From contig JAMLHC010000002.1 in NCBI GenBank assembly GCA_023957335.1, positions 130,809 through 179,440 of the forward strand: DNA of 48,632 nt, written 5' to 3'. Position 1 is the first letter of the stretch; every line of letters begins with the position of its first letter. The DNA comes from Bacteroidota bacterium. GTDB taxonomy: Bacteria; Bacteroidota; Bacteroidia; NS11-12g; UBA955. The notes under the pieces are model-generated. The model worked only from the letters and a program-made list of their open reading frames with translations. It did not search any database and had not been told where the DNA came from. The position numbers and the translations under genes were made by a program. This document shows, piece after piece, positions 33,516 through 43,506 of the stretch.

Positions 33516-34736
33516 ATGATGCTAATAAAATCAATGCCTAGACAAAGATTATGTCTATTTTTAACAACACTATTTTTAGCGTTGTTTTTTTCTTTGAATA
33601 TTTCGGCACAAATTCAAGTTAATTTACGACCAATCAACCCTTTTCACTTCACTCCTGAGCATAGCTGGGAAATGGATGTGATAAGCATGGAAGAAAAAAG
33701 TTTTAGAGTTAAAGTTTTTGCACAAATTTTTACGAAAAACCATCAACTAATTGCAGACTTAGAAAGTGATGTTTTAATGATTAATAATGGGATGAATAGT
33801 TTTAACTCTTTAACTACCCAAACTCAACGAATAAACTTTAGTATGGCTGATTATGGAAACCTAATTAGCACTATTGGGAAATTCCCTTCAGGCGAATACA
33901 TAGTTTGTATAAAATTCCAATGCTTAACACCTGATTGTGATGGAGCTGGATCAGAGGCATTACCTTTAGAACCCAATTTATGTAGAGATGTTAAGGTGGA
34001 ACTTCCAACTCCATTAATACTCGCATCCCCATTTGACAAATCAGAAATTGAAGAAAAAAGACCCATGTTCACTTGGATTCCTCCCATGCCAATTGGAGGC
34101 ATGTTGGAATTGAGGTATGTTTATACACTTACTGAAAGAAGAGAAGGGCAGAGCAATATAGATGCTATTAGAAGAAACAGGCCCATAATTCAAGACCAAT
34201 TTGTTGAAAGACCTAGTTTGTTTTATCCTCTTGATATTGAAGAGTTAGAATATGAAAAAGATTATGTTTGGCAAGTGGAAGCATGGTACGGGAATGTGTA
34301 TATAGCGACTTCTGAAGTGTGGGAGTTTAAGTTAAAGGAGGAGGATAGTATAATTGAAATCATAAATTATTCTCAATCATTCATTGAAATTGCAAAACAA
34401 GACGGTAGTTCTTTCTACAACATAGCTGAAGAACTTAAGATTAGATATAATTCAAGGATTAATTCAGAGATACTTGGCTGCACAATTAAGGACGAAAATG
34501 GAAACCAAATAGGTTCTGTAATAAATCTCAACACAGTCGTTGGGGACAATAGATTTTCAATCAACTTAAAAGATGTTAATGGAATTAAAAATGGAAAAAC
34601 CTATTCCATAGAATTTAAGAGTAATAATGGGAAAATCTTTAAATTCAGTATCGTTTATTATGATTTAAAAAAGGTAGAAGGTGCTGAAATTATAAGGAAA
34701 AGAAAAAGTGAAATTGAAGAGAATGATTCAAAATAA
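33516..34736 (+). CDS. Exported Ig/fibronectin-like protein, first gene of the giant operon
   Basis: The protein has 406 residues; Met1 and Met7 (33534) are both possible starts. The signal peptide (LCLFLTTLFLALFFSLNISAQ) ends with the SAQ site common in Bacteroidota. The mature protein is beta-rich. Residues about 170-275 contain PLILASPFDKSEIEEKRPMF, WIPP and YVWQVEAWYGNVYIATSEVW, the pattern of a fibronectin III-like repeat, from memory close to the TANFOR domain of Bacteroidota; I have not verified this. A second beta domain spans about 290-390. It has four Cys and no lipobox, so it is probably periplasmic or surface-exposed. It heads a same-strand series of six genes with gaps of 34 bp or less. 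Confidence 0.65.
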   Translation: MMLIKSMPRQRLCLFLTTLFLALFFSLNISAQIQVNLRPINPFHFTPEHSWEMDVISMEEKSFRVKVFAQIFTKNHQLIADLESDVLMINNGMNSFNSLTTQTQRINFSMADYGNLISTIGKFPSGEYIVCIKFQCLTPDCDGAGSEALPLEPNLCRDVKVELPTPLILASPFDKSEIEEKRPMFTWIPPMPIGGMLELRYVYTLTERREGQSNIDAIRRNRPIIQDQFVERPSLFYPLDIEELEYEKDYVWQVEAWYGNVYIATSEVWEFKLKEEDSIIEIINYSQSFIEIAKQDGSSFYNIAEELKIRYNSRINSEILGCTIKDENGNQIGSVINLNTVVGDNRFSINLKDVNGIKNGKTYSIEFKSNNGKIFKFSIVYYDLKKVEGAEIIRKRKSEIEENDSK

Positions 34737-34743
34737 ACAGACA

Positions 34744-35292
34744 ATGTCAAGCAAACTCACATCTCAAAAGTTATTAATTCTAGTGATTATTCTAACAGGA
34801 ATATCGCTATTTATCAGTTTGTTTTTACTAATAAGTAACTCTAGTAATTCAAAAATCGGGTATGTAAAAATAGAACAAGTTTACGAAGAATTTGATTTGA
34901 AGAAACAATTGAGTAGTCAATTAAGTAGTCTTCAGATTAAGAGAAAAAACGAAATGGATAGTCTTGGGCTTAAAATCAAGATGTTAGAAAGTCAACTTAA
35001 AAACCAAAATAAACCTAGTGAATCAGAGGTGACATTTTATAAGCAATTGCTTGACGAGTATGAAATACGTTCAGATCAATACAATGAAGAAGAGACAAGA
35101 ATCAGTAGTACATTTAATGAGCAAATAGTGAATCAAATCAACAGATATATAAAAGAATATGCAATAATGAATAACTATAGCATTATTCATGGAACTGATG
35201 GTAACGGGAATATTATGTATGCAGAAGAAGACCTAGATGTAACAAACAAAGTAATTCAATACATCAATAAAAAACATGCAGGGTTTAATTAA
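34744..35292 (+). CDS. OmpH/Skp-like protein with N-terminal membrane anchor
   Basis: The Skp/OmpH family are trimeric periplasmic chaperones that hold unfolded outer-membrane proteins. It has 182 residues from ATG 34744; ATG 34708 (194 residues) would overlap the upstream gene by 29 bp. Residues about 9-32 are a hydrophobic helix (LLILVIILTGISLFISLFLLI) without a cleavage site, so it is tethered in the inner membrane, unlike soluble Skp. The mature part has the OmpH start IGYVKIEQVYEEF, a long coiled coil (about 55-125), and the typical end IIHGTDGNGNIMYAEEDLDV. It lies inside an operon for giant exported proteins, so I infer a dedicated holdase. Confidence 0.78.
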   Translation: MSSKLTSQKLLILVIILTGISLFISLFLLISNSSNSKIGYVKIEQVYEEFDLKKQLSSQLSSLQIKRKNEMDSLGLKIKMLESQLKNQNKPSESEVTFYKQLLDEYEIRSDQYNEEETRISSTFNEQIVNQINRYIKEYAIMNNYSIIHGTDGNGNIMYAEEDLDVTNKVIQYINKKHAGFN

Positions 35293-35896
35293 CATATTGT
35301 CATTAAAGTTTGTGTTTTCAATTTACTCAGTACTACTGCTAATAAGTGCTTGCACCAAATCTATGCCCCCTAAAGAATTTGTTAATTGGATTGAAGATGA
35401 AGAAAATGGCTATAGACAAAGTGTAGATGCAGGAGATATAAAAATCACCCTGCAAGAGCGACCTTTAAAATATCGAATATGTATTGAAAATCAAGGTGAA
35501 ATTAATAATGCAATAATTTCGGAGTCTAAAGAAGAGGATGAACCGCTTTTACATTTTCATTTTATTCTAAGACCCAGTAAAGTAGAAACTCCATTTCTAA
35601 TGTTCAGAGCAAATGATGAAGCAGAATACTTTGAACGATTGAGATATTACACATCAGAAGTAGAAAATGATATTATGCTAGTTTCAGAAAGCGATACTCT
35701 TTACCCTGTCTTGTGTCATTTTGAGCGTAATTATCATGTAGCCCCTTATAACGTTATAACATTCGCTTTTGAAAATCATGAGAGCATTGCTGATAATTAT
35801 AGGGTTATTTTTAATGACCAAATATTTAATCAAGGTCCTATTTCATTCAAGATAGATAATAACAAAAAAATTCCAAAACTCAAACCTTCAAAATAA
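35276..35896 (+). CDS. Predicted lipoprotein of unknown function
   Basis: The protein has 206 residues. The N terminus (FVFSIYSVLLLISAC) carries a lipobox with Cys26 as the lipidated residue, followed by TKSMPPKEFVNWIEDEENGY. The mature part is mixed beta with many acidic residues and no motif I can name. It resembles other small Bacteroidota lipoproteins near giant RHS-like genes only in its position. The start ATG 35276 overlaps the OmpH-like gene by 17 bp, and the 2281-residue giant gene follows after 5 bp, so it is translated together with both. It may be a cell-surface anchor or assembly factor for the giant proteins. Confidence 0.7.
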   Translation: MQGLINILSLKFVFSIYSVLLLISACTKSMPPKEFVNWIEDEENGYRQSVDAGDIKITLQERPLKYRICIENQGEINNAIISESKEEDEPLLHFHFILRPSKVETPFLMFRANDEAEYFERLRYYTSEVENDIMLVSESDTLYPVLCHFERNYHVAPYNVITFAFENHESIADNYRVIFNDQIFNQGPISFKIDNNKKIPKLKPSK

Positions 35897-35901
35897 AATC
35901 T

Positions 35902-38900
35902 ATGACTAAATTTATTGAATCAAGAAAGGCAAAGTTTATAGCTGTGTTTATGGCTTTTAATATGCTATTAGAAATGATAGCACCTGTTCTAGCATTTGGA
36001 TTGACGGGTGGGCCAAGTCAACCTGAAGTTGACAGCTTTGAACCAGTTGGAACTACACAAATGGTGGATTTGTTTAGTGGGGATTTTAACTATAATATTC
36101 CTCTTTTTGACTTAGGAGGCTATCCTATAAACATTGCTTATCATGGAGGCATTGGAATGGAACAAGAAGCGAGTTGGGTTGGATTAGGGTGGAATATTAA
36201 CCCAGGAGCAATTACAAGGTCAATGAGAGGAATACCTGATGATTTTAATGGAGATGAAATACAAAAAAGATATAAAGTACAGAATAATGTTACATTAGGT
36301 GCAGATGTTACAACAGTATTTGAAATATTTGGTTTTGATAAAAAGAAAAAAGAAATGGATCAAGATGCATTAGATACTGACACCTCTGTTACTAAAACAT
36401 TAAATAAAGGCTTATTAAGTCTAAGTCTTGGGGTATATCATAATTCATATAAAGGTTATGGTATAAATTTCAATATAGGGTTAGAAATGTCAAAAGAACA
36501 AACCACCTCAAGTACCAATTACTATAAATCTCCAGATGATGGAAAAGATGTACAAGTTTTAAATACTGAAAAAGTAAAAAAAATTAGTGGAGGATTTAAA
36601 TTAGGGTTTGATTCTCAAAATGGAGTGGACATTTCTGCATCACTAAGTAAGCCTAAAAAAAACAAATATATGGATGGAGAATTTGGATTAAATTTCAGCC
36701 ATAACTCAATAGGCGGTTTAAAAAGTCTTCAATTTGGCGTTAGTAATCTCAATAAATTACGATCCAAAGAAAGCAATCAAAATAAATCATCAAAACGAAT
36801 TGGTAATTTTGGAGTACCAATACCAATTAGTAAAAGCACTTATATCCCAAGTGCTAGTGCAAACACAACAAATTATAGTTACGCAGTAGATTTTGCTATT
36901 GGTTCGGAAACTTGGGGTGCTTTCAAATCAGGGAGAATTAATGCCTATTATAATAAAACAGAAACAAAGTTAAACGAAAGCTATAAGTCTTATGGTTTTC
37001 TTCATGAATCAGCTGCCGGAGACAATTCTCTTACAGACTTTAACAGAGAAAAAGATGGAGCTTATACACAAGAAATGAGTCACTTGCCTCTTAGTTTTTC
37101 AACTTATGACATATATAACGTTGCAGGCCAAGGAACATGGGGGATGTATAGACCTCACAGAAATAACCTTGGCAATAAGAAAGAACCTGAATTTACCTCT
37201 AAAACAGGTGGTGGAGTTGGGTTAAACTTAAGTTTAGACTTAGGTTTAGGGCAAGTTACAAAGTTTGGTGCAAAGCTTGGAATAAATAATAATTCAGGGA
37301 AGTTTACATCATGGAATAGCAAAGATAATAATGAAGCTGCAAAATTATTTAACTATAATAAAAACACCGATAATAAATTGTTCGAAGAGGTCTATTTCAA
37401 AGGTGGAGGAGAATTAACACCAAGTGATGAAAATTTTTATCAGCAATTTGGGTGGGATCAACCCGTTAAATTTAAACTAGAAATTAACAGTCTTTTTGCA
37501 CCTAAAGCAGGAAATTTTGCAAAACTTCATGACAGTGTAGTGAGAAAAGATGGTGGGGTTACAAAACCATTAGCACTAAAAGCCAATGGCAGGCAAATTC
37601 GCTCGAACGTAATGACCTATTTAACAGCAAAAGAAGCTTCTACTGATGGAATTTCATTGGAATCAACAATAAAATCATATCCCCTTAATTCTTCGTGGAT
37701 TACTGGCAACTCAGAAATGGCTTACAGCCAAAGCTCTCACCCTTCATTTTTTAATAGAGTTACTACTTCAAGAAAGGAGCATCATATTTCAGAAATTAAG
37801 CATTTTTCACCAGACGGGACACAGTATGTGTATGGAATTCCCGCATATAATAATCTTCAAAGGGAAAGAACATTCAGTGTGAAAAGAGCTGATATAAATG
37901 ATGTAAATACAGGTTTAATTTCGTTTTCAGAAACTGATGATAGTCCAAGCAATGATCAAGGCATACAAAAAATGTATTCTTCTACTGAAATTCCACCATT
38001 TGCACATTCTTATCTCTTAACAGGTGTTCTATCTCCCGATTATATAGACCTAACTGGAGACGGTATTACAGATGATGATTTAGGGACAGCTGTGAAATTT
38101 AATTATACAAAATACACCAACTCTTACAAGTGGAGGACTCCTTATTCCCATGCTAGACTTAGTGAAGGTTTGAAATCAGACAATTATGACCAAGTAGGTT
38201 CATATGTATATGGAGAAAAAGAGTTGTGGTACGTTCATTCAATAGTATCAAAAACACATATTGCTGAATTTAAACTTTCACCAAGAAATGATGGAATTGG
38301 CACAAATGGAACATTAGGAGGGAAAGACAATGATGCAATTAGTAATAAAAACTGTCAATTAAAGTTAGATAGCATTGTTATTTACAGCAAGTTTGATCGT
38401 GTTAAAAATGGTGACAAAGCGGTTCCTGTAAAAACCATTGTTTTTGTATATGACTATTCCTTGTGTAAAGGAATTCCTAACTCAATTAATGCTGGAGAAC
38501 TAGAAGAATATGAAGAGAGTGGAAAACTAACGCTTAAAGAAATCTATTTTACCTATGGTAAATCTGGTAAAGGAAAGCTTAGTCCTTATAAATTTACCTA
38601 CAGCAATACAAACCCTGACTATGACTTAACAAAAGTTGACAGATGGGGAAACTATGCGGAGTCTGATGGTAAATCTTTAATGGTAGATTTTCCTTTTGTT
38701 AGACAAGATGAAAGTGGTGTAACAAATATGGATTCATTTTCATCTGCTTGGTGTTTAAATAAGGTGCAATTGCCATCTGGGGGCTTAATAAAAATAGAAT
38801 ATGAGAGTGATGATTATGCATATGTTCAGGACAAAAAAGCCATGCAGATGTTCAAGATAGTTGCTTGTGGAAATTCAAAAAACATAGATCCAACTACTCA

Positions 38901-41900
38901 GTACAAAAACACTTTATATGATGGCTCAACAGAAAATGAATATTTATTTTTTAAATTAAATAAACCAATTACAGGGGGTAATGCCAAAGAAATTATTAAA
39001 CAACAATACCTAACTGATGAAAATGGCAAAATGCTCAAGGAACTTTATTTTAATTTTCATACAAACCTCTCAATGAACACTGGAGGGACAGTAAGTGGCG
39101 AAAATTACGAATATGTATCTGGATATGTTGAAATAGACCCTGAAGAATATGGTGTTTCTATTCATTCTGGTTATGGGTATATTAAAGTCACTAAAATCAG
39201 TCAAGGTGATGCTGGAATTACAAAAATAAACCCCATTACAAAAATGATTTGGCAAGATGCATTATTAGACAAACGGCATTTAGTTTTTAAAGGATCTACA
39301 ACTACAGGGGACGGAGCGAGTGCAATTAGAGGATTACTCGGAACTTTCCCACAATTGTTAAATATTATAACTGGTCCATACCAATATTTAAGATGGAATA
39401 AGGTAGGTAAATATTTCAAACTTGATGATTCTTGGGTTCGATTATACAATCCTTATGAAATGAAAAAAGGAGGAGGAGCTAGAGTGAAACAGATTCTGAT
39501 AAATGATAATTGGGCAAATATGGACTCTGAACAAAAGAGCACTGAATATGGTCAAAAGTTTGAATATAAACAATTGGATAATTCCTATAACAAAACTGAG
39601 TCTTCATCTGGGGTTGCTTCTTATGAGCCTTTGGTAGGAGCAGAAGAAAACCCATTTAGAGAACCTGTCAGATATGACGAAAATGTAAGAATGGGGCCAG
39701 ACAAATTGTTATTTCAAAATAAACCTTTTGGAGAAACTGTTTTACCACCTGCATCTGTTGGCTATTCAAGTGTAATTGTAACCAATATTGCAAAAAATAA
39801 AACACAGGGTACTGCTACTGGATATACAGTTAACGAATTCTACACTTCAAAAGATTATCCCGTTTTTATAGAAAATACAGATTTAACATATAAAGACAAT
39901 AGCAAAGGCAAGGTTGGAGATATTTTAACAGGTCTATTCTCTTACTTTAAAGCAGATTATTCTGCTGTATCACAAGGTTATGTCATTAAAATGAATGATA
40001 TGCATGGTAAACCAAAGTCTGTAAAAGTATATGGAGAGATGAATAATGGTACAGACTTAATATCAGGCACAGAATACTTATACAAAGAATTAGAAAGAGG
40101 AAAATTAGCTAATACTGTTAAAGTTTTAACAACAACTGGAGCTGTGAAAGAAAGAATGTTGGGTGTTGAGATGGATATTTCATTAGATAATCGCCACTCA
40201 TTTTCAAGAAGCATAAACGGGGGAATATCTTTTGATATTGATGGTGTATTCCCTATTTTATTTATACCTGTTCCATTTATTGGTGTCAGTTACTCGCAAA
40301 TGAATACTGGTTTTTATTCTTCAGTAATTACTAAAGTAATACAACAATATGGCATACTAGAAAAAACGATTGCTTATGATTATGGTTCACAAGTTACAAC
40401 TCACAACCATTTATGGGATGAGCAAACAGGAAATGTATTACTTACCTCGGTGACGAATGAGTTTGAGGATGATATTTACAACTTCTCATATCCTGCGCAT
40501 TTTGCTTATGACAGAATGGGGCCTGCGTATAAAAATATTGATTATGTTACAGATATAGTTACAAACTCATCTGGTAAGGCAACAGTTTCTTTCAACCCAT
40601 TTGTAGCAGGAGATGAATTGTATATGGTTAATAATACTAATTCTTCTGATATTAGGAAGGGATGGGTTTTAAAAACATCAACTGATATGGTTCAAGTAAT
40701 TGATAGGTCTGGTGATCCTATAACAGGGAATTACAAAGTTAAAATAATTCGTTCTGGAAGAAGAAATTTAAGCGCGACTCCTGTTGGAAGTATTGCAACG
40801 ATGTATAATCCTATGCCAACAGGTCCTGACACAACATTAACTTTAGACAGCAATATTATCCAATCTGCTGCAACTACTTTCAGTGATGAATGGCAGGGAT
40901 ACTGCGACTTGATTAGTTATAAAAAATCAATAGTAGTTTGTGATACGTATGATTTCACGTCAATGTTTTACCCTTTTTTAAGACAAAGTGTGAAAGACTA
41001 TGGATTGTTTGCAAGTGGATGTGGATGTAGTTGGGATACATTAGAAATCTATTACGATGAATTGTTTGGAGATCCTCCATTTGGAAACCCATTAGTAAAG
41101 TGGTATAAACATCTAAATTACTTTAATTGGAGCCAGTATGATTCAGATGATGTACTGAAAGATTATTATAAGCAAATTTTAACAGATAACGATGTTGATA
41201 CAAATCTTGTGAACTGGGACAGTACCTATCTCATGTATGGGTACATGAGTGGTTATAGGCTAGTAATTCAATTTGAAAATACAGAAAACCATATTAGTTT
41301 AAAGTTGCCAATTTGTAAGTATTTTGGAGAACATGAAAGTTCTACAGAATGCAGTGATATTATTGCAGATGCAGATTCATTGTCTGCTAAAATATACGCA
41401 GGAAATCCAGAGGGTGCTGGTTATGAGGCTTTTGACTATGTATATGTTTTTAAAGATGGAGATTCCTGCAAATATTATATGTCAGATATCTATTACAACA
41501 GTGTTTGCCAAACTATAAAATGCAATGATGCTTATTATTGTGAATATGCTTTAGGTGAAACAGTAAATCCTTTTATAAATGGAATGAGAGGAACTTGGAG
41601 ACCTAAATCTTCTTATGCAATAGTTTCGGACAGAAAATACACTTACAAAGGCGATACTACAGACATTAGGCATGATGGATTAATTAAAGGATACATACCA
41701 TTTTGGAAATTTGATGTAACTGGAATTTTAGATACCAATGTTCATATGCTTCAGAAGTGGGTTGAATCCAATCAAATAACCTCTTTCTCGCCTGAAGGGA
41801 ATGAACTAGAAGAGAAAAATGCTCTTGGGATTTTTTCTGCTCAATTGTTTGGATACTCAAATACACTTGTAACAGCTGTCGCAGCAAATGCAAGGCATAG

Positions 41901-42747
41901 GCAAATTGCTTTTGAAAATTTCGAAGACTATAGTTTCCCTTATATTGGGTGTAGAAATAATGGGCATTGGGACTTTAGAAAGGATTTAGTTTTTGTTAAC
42001 CAACAAGTAAATATTAGCGGTATTTATGATGTGCAAATGTCTTATTCAAATATTGACAACTACCCCGCACTTATTGGAGAAATAGAAAGTGATGCATTTA
42101 TTGCAGACAGCATTAGCCATACAGGATTACATAGCATGGCTATTCGCCCAACTAAAACTCATTCAGTTACAAGACTCATTGACTTTTCAGGACTTGAAGT
42201 AGAAGAAGCAACAGATACATCATTATTTAGAATAGACAGCTACAACAAATGTATTAGTGCTTTTGCTCCAGACACAGGCTATTCCTATGTTGTTTCTGGA
42301 TGGGTGCATGAAGCCTTAACAGACTTAAATAGTGTGAACACTTTTGCAAACTCAAAAATTAAAGTGGAATTACTTAATGGACTAAGCGTTGTTCAATCTT
42401 TTGACTTTACTCCAGAAGGAAGAATTATTGAAGGCTGGCAACGTATTTTCGGAACTTTTAAAATACCAGGGAATTTAGATATTGATAACATTAGAGTGAC
42501 TCTTCTTAATGATGGTGAAGTTATTTCATACTTTGATGATATTAGAATCCATCCAATTAACAGTAGCATGGTTAGTTATGTATACCACCCAGTGCATTTA
42601 AAAATAATGGCAGAATTAGACGACAACAATTTTGCTACTTTATATGAGTATGACGATGAAGGTTCTTTAATCAGGATTAAAAAGGAAACGGAAAAAGGAA
42701 TACTAACTATTCAAGAATCTAGAAAGTCAGTAAAAAAAATACAGTAA
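35902..42747 (+). CDS. Giant exported RHS-like protein A (2281 residues)
   Basis: Very large exported protein. The N-terminal signal has a charged start (TKFIESRKAKF) and a hydrophobic run to about residue 32. The opening region (GPSQPEVDSFEPVGT, MVDLFSGDFNYNIPL, GGYPINIAYHGGI, SWVGLGWNINPGAITRSMRG) is the hallmark of a Bacteroidota-wide family of giant secreted proteins related to the SpvB/RHS (YD-repeat) shells. The middle is long beta-rich sequence, with a Cys-rich part near 1690-1870. ETVNPFINGMRGTWRPKSSY is another conserved block near 1885. Residues about 2000-2225 resemble a carbohydrate-binding jelly roll (IEGWQRIFGTFKIP, YFDDIRIHP). The tail has a YD-like unit, TLYEYDDEGSLIRIKKETEK. 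No T9SS C-terminal domain is seen, and the function is unknown. Confidence 0.75.
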   Translation: MTKFIESRKAKFIAVFMAFNMLLEMIAPVLAFGLTGGPSQPEVDSFEPVGTTQMVDLFSGDFNYNIPLFDLGGYPINIAYHGGIGMEQEASWVGLGWNINPGAITRSMRGIPDDFNGDEIQKRYKVQNNVTLGADVTTVFEIFGFDKKKKEMDQDALDTDTSVTKTLNKGLLSLSLGVYHNSYKGYGINFNIGLEMSKEQTTSSTNYYKSPDDGKDVQVLNTEKVKKISGGFKLGFDSQNGVDISASLSKPKKNKYMDGEFGLNFSHNSIGGLKSLQFGVSNLNKLRSKESNQNKSSKRIGNFGVPIPISKSTYIPSASANTTNYSYAVDFAIGSETWGAFKSGRINAYYNKTETKLNESYKSYGFLHESAAGDNSLTDFNREKDGAYTQEMSHLPLSFSTYDIYNVAGQGTWGMYRPHRNNLGNKKEPEFTSKTGGGVGLNLSLDLGLGQVTKFGAKLGINNNSGKFTSWNSKDNNEAAKLFNYNKNTDNKLFEEVYFKGGGELTPSDENFYQQFGWDQPVKFKLEINSLFAPKAGNFAKLHDSVVRKDGGVTKPLALKANGRQIRSNVMTYLTAKEASTDGISLESTIKSYPLNSSWITGNSEMAYSQSSHPSFFNRVTTSRKEHHISEIKHFSPDGTQYVYGIPAYNNLQRERTFSVKRADINDVNTGLISFSETDDSPSNDQGIQKMYSSTEIPPFAHSYLLTGVLSPDYIDLTGDGITDDDLGTAVKFNYTKYTNSYKWRTPYSHARLSEGLKSDNYDQVGSYVYGEKELWYVHSIVSKTHIAEFKLSPRNDGIGTNGTLGGKDNDAISNKNCQLKLDSIVIYSKFDRVKNGDKAVPVKTIVFVYDYSLCKGIPNSINAGELEEYEESGKLTLKEIYFTYGKSGKGKLSPYKFTYSNTNPDYDLTKVDRWGNYAESDGKSLMVDFPFVRQDESGVTNMDSFSSAWCLNKVQLPSGGLIKIEYESDDYAYVQDKKAMQMFKIVACGNSKNIDPTTQYKNTLYDGSTENEYLFFKLNKPITGGNAKEIIKQQYLTDENGKMLKELYFNFHTNLSMNTGGTVSGENYEYVSGYVEIDPEEYGVSIHSGYGYIKVTKISQGDAGITKINPITKMIWQDALLDKRHLVFKGSTTTGDGASAIRGLLGTFPQLLNIITGPYQYLRWNKVGKYFKLDDSWVRLYNPYEMKKGGGARVKQILINDNWANMDSEQKSTEYGQKFEYKQLDNSYNKTESSSGVASYEPLVGAEENPFREPVRYDENVRMGPDKLLFQNKPFGETVLPPASVGYSSVIVTNIAKNKTQGTATGYTVNEFYTSKDYPVFIENTDLTYKDNSKGKVGDILTGLFSYFKADYSAVSQGYVIKMNDMHGKPKSVKVYGEMNNGTDLISGTEYLYKELERGKLANTVKVLTTTGAVKERMLGVEMDISLDNRHSFSRSINGGISFDIDGVFPILFIPVPFIGVSYSQMNTGFYSSVITKVIQQYGILEKTIAYDYGSQVTTHNHLWDEQTGNVLLTSVTNEFEDDIYNFSYPAHFAYDRMGPAYKNIDYVTDIVTNSSGKATVSFNPFVAGDELYMVNNTNSSDIRKGWVLKTSTDMVQVIDRSGDPITGNYKVKIIRSGRRNLSATPVGSIATMYNPMPTGPDTTLTLDSNIIQSAATTFSDEWQGYCDLISYKKSIVVCDTYDFTSMFYPFLRQSVKDYGLFASGCGCSWDTLEIYYDELFGDPPFGNPLVKWYKHLNYFNWSQYDSDDVLKDYYKQILTDNDVDTNLVNWDSTYLMYGYMSGYRLVIQFENTENHISLKLPICKYFGEHESSTECSDIIADADSLSAKIYAGNPEGAGYEAFDYVYVFKDGDSCKYYMSDIYYNSVCQTIKCNDAYYCEYALGETVNPFINGMRGTWRPKSSYAIVSDRKYTYKGDTTDIRHDGLIKGYIPFWKFDVTGILDTNVHMLQKWVESNQITSFSPEGNELEEKNALGIFSAQLFGYSNTLVTAVAANARHRQIAFENFEDYSFPYIGCRNNGHWDFRKDLVFVNQQVNISGIYDVQMSYSNIDNYPALIGEIESDAFIADSISHTGLHSMAIRPTKTHSVTRLIDFSGLEVEEATDTSLFRIDSYNKCISAFAPDTGYSYVVSGWVHEALTDLNSVNTFANSKIKVELLNGLSVVQSFDFTPEGRIIEGWQRIFGTFKIPGNLDIDNIRVTLLNDGEVISYFDDIRIHPINSSMVSYVYHPVHLKIMAELDDNNFATLYEYDDEGSLIRIKKETEKGILTIQESRKSVKKIQ

Positions 42748-42752
42748 GAACC

Positions 42753-43472
42753 ATGAAGAAAGTAATTATTAATTTTTGGACAGCCTTTTTACTTGTTTTT
42801 CTTGTATCAGCAGATTGGAAGGATGAAGTTAAAACAATTAGAAACAAGTATGCAAATGCAAATACTATTGAATTAGAGATGCAAATAAGCTTGAAGGATG
42901 CACAAAATAAAACATATGAGAACTTCACTTCAAAAATTGTAAAATCTGCTCAAAACTTTTACTACAAGGGAATTGACTATGAAGTTATAGCAAACCCTAA
43001 TGAGAAAATAATGATTATGAAAGAAGACAAACAAATTTATGTTTTTCCAGGACCACCTGAGGAACTAGATAATGAACATGAAAAATGGCTTCTGATTTTA
43101 GATTCATTTCACCTCTATTCAGAGACAGATATTGAATACACTTCTGGAGAAAGTGGAATTAAAACAATTTCATTTACACCAGTTAAAAGCAAGTATTCAA
43201 AAATGCAAATAGAATATTCTGTAGCCCTTTCTGAAATTAATAAAGTTAGAATGTTTTTGAAACAAACGATAGAAGATAAAAAAAGCAGAAACCTTGAAAA
43301 TCCTTTTGTAGAAATTGAATACAAAAAACAGAAGTTAAATCAAAGGGTTTCTACTAGCTTGTTTATGGTGAGTAAATATGTAACAAAAAAAGGTGATACA
43401 TATCAATTAACTGAGAATTATAAAACCTATAATCTTTATGTACACCCCAAAAGAACTGAAATTAAAAACTAA
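42753..43472 (+). CDS. LolA-like exported protein
   Basis: The protein has 239 residues with a signal peptide (IINFWTAFLLVFLVSA). The mature sequence starts WKDEVKTIRNKYANANTIELEMQISL and continues with alternating beta strands (NFYYKGIDYEVIANPNEKIMIMKEDKQIYVFPGP) and a helix (EHEKWLLILDSFHLYS). This pattern suggests the half-barrel of the LolA/LolB lipoprotein-carrier superfamily, although no signature residue proves it. The C-terminal half is beta-rich. It sits 5 bp after giant protein A and 34 bp before giant protein B, which suggests a periplasmic carrier for one of them or for the lipoprotein of this operon. Homology is an inference from pattern only. Confidence 0.5.
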   Translation: MKKVIINFWTAFLLVFLVSADWKDEVKTIRNKYANANTIELEMQISLKDAQNKTYENFTSKIVKSAQNFYYKGIDYEVIANPNEKIMIMKEDKQIYVFPGPPEELDNEHEKWLLILDSFHLYSETDIEYTSGESGIKTISFTPVKSKYSKMQIEYSVALSEINKVRMFLKQTIEDKKSRNLENPFVEIEYKKQKLNQRVSTSLFMVSKYVTKKGDTYQLTENYKTYNLYVHPKRTEIKN

Positions 43473-43506
43473 CCCCCTTTTATAATCCACACTTAAAAAT
43501 TTGCTT

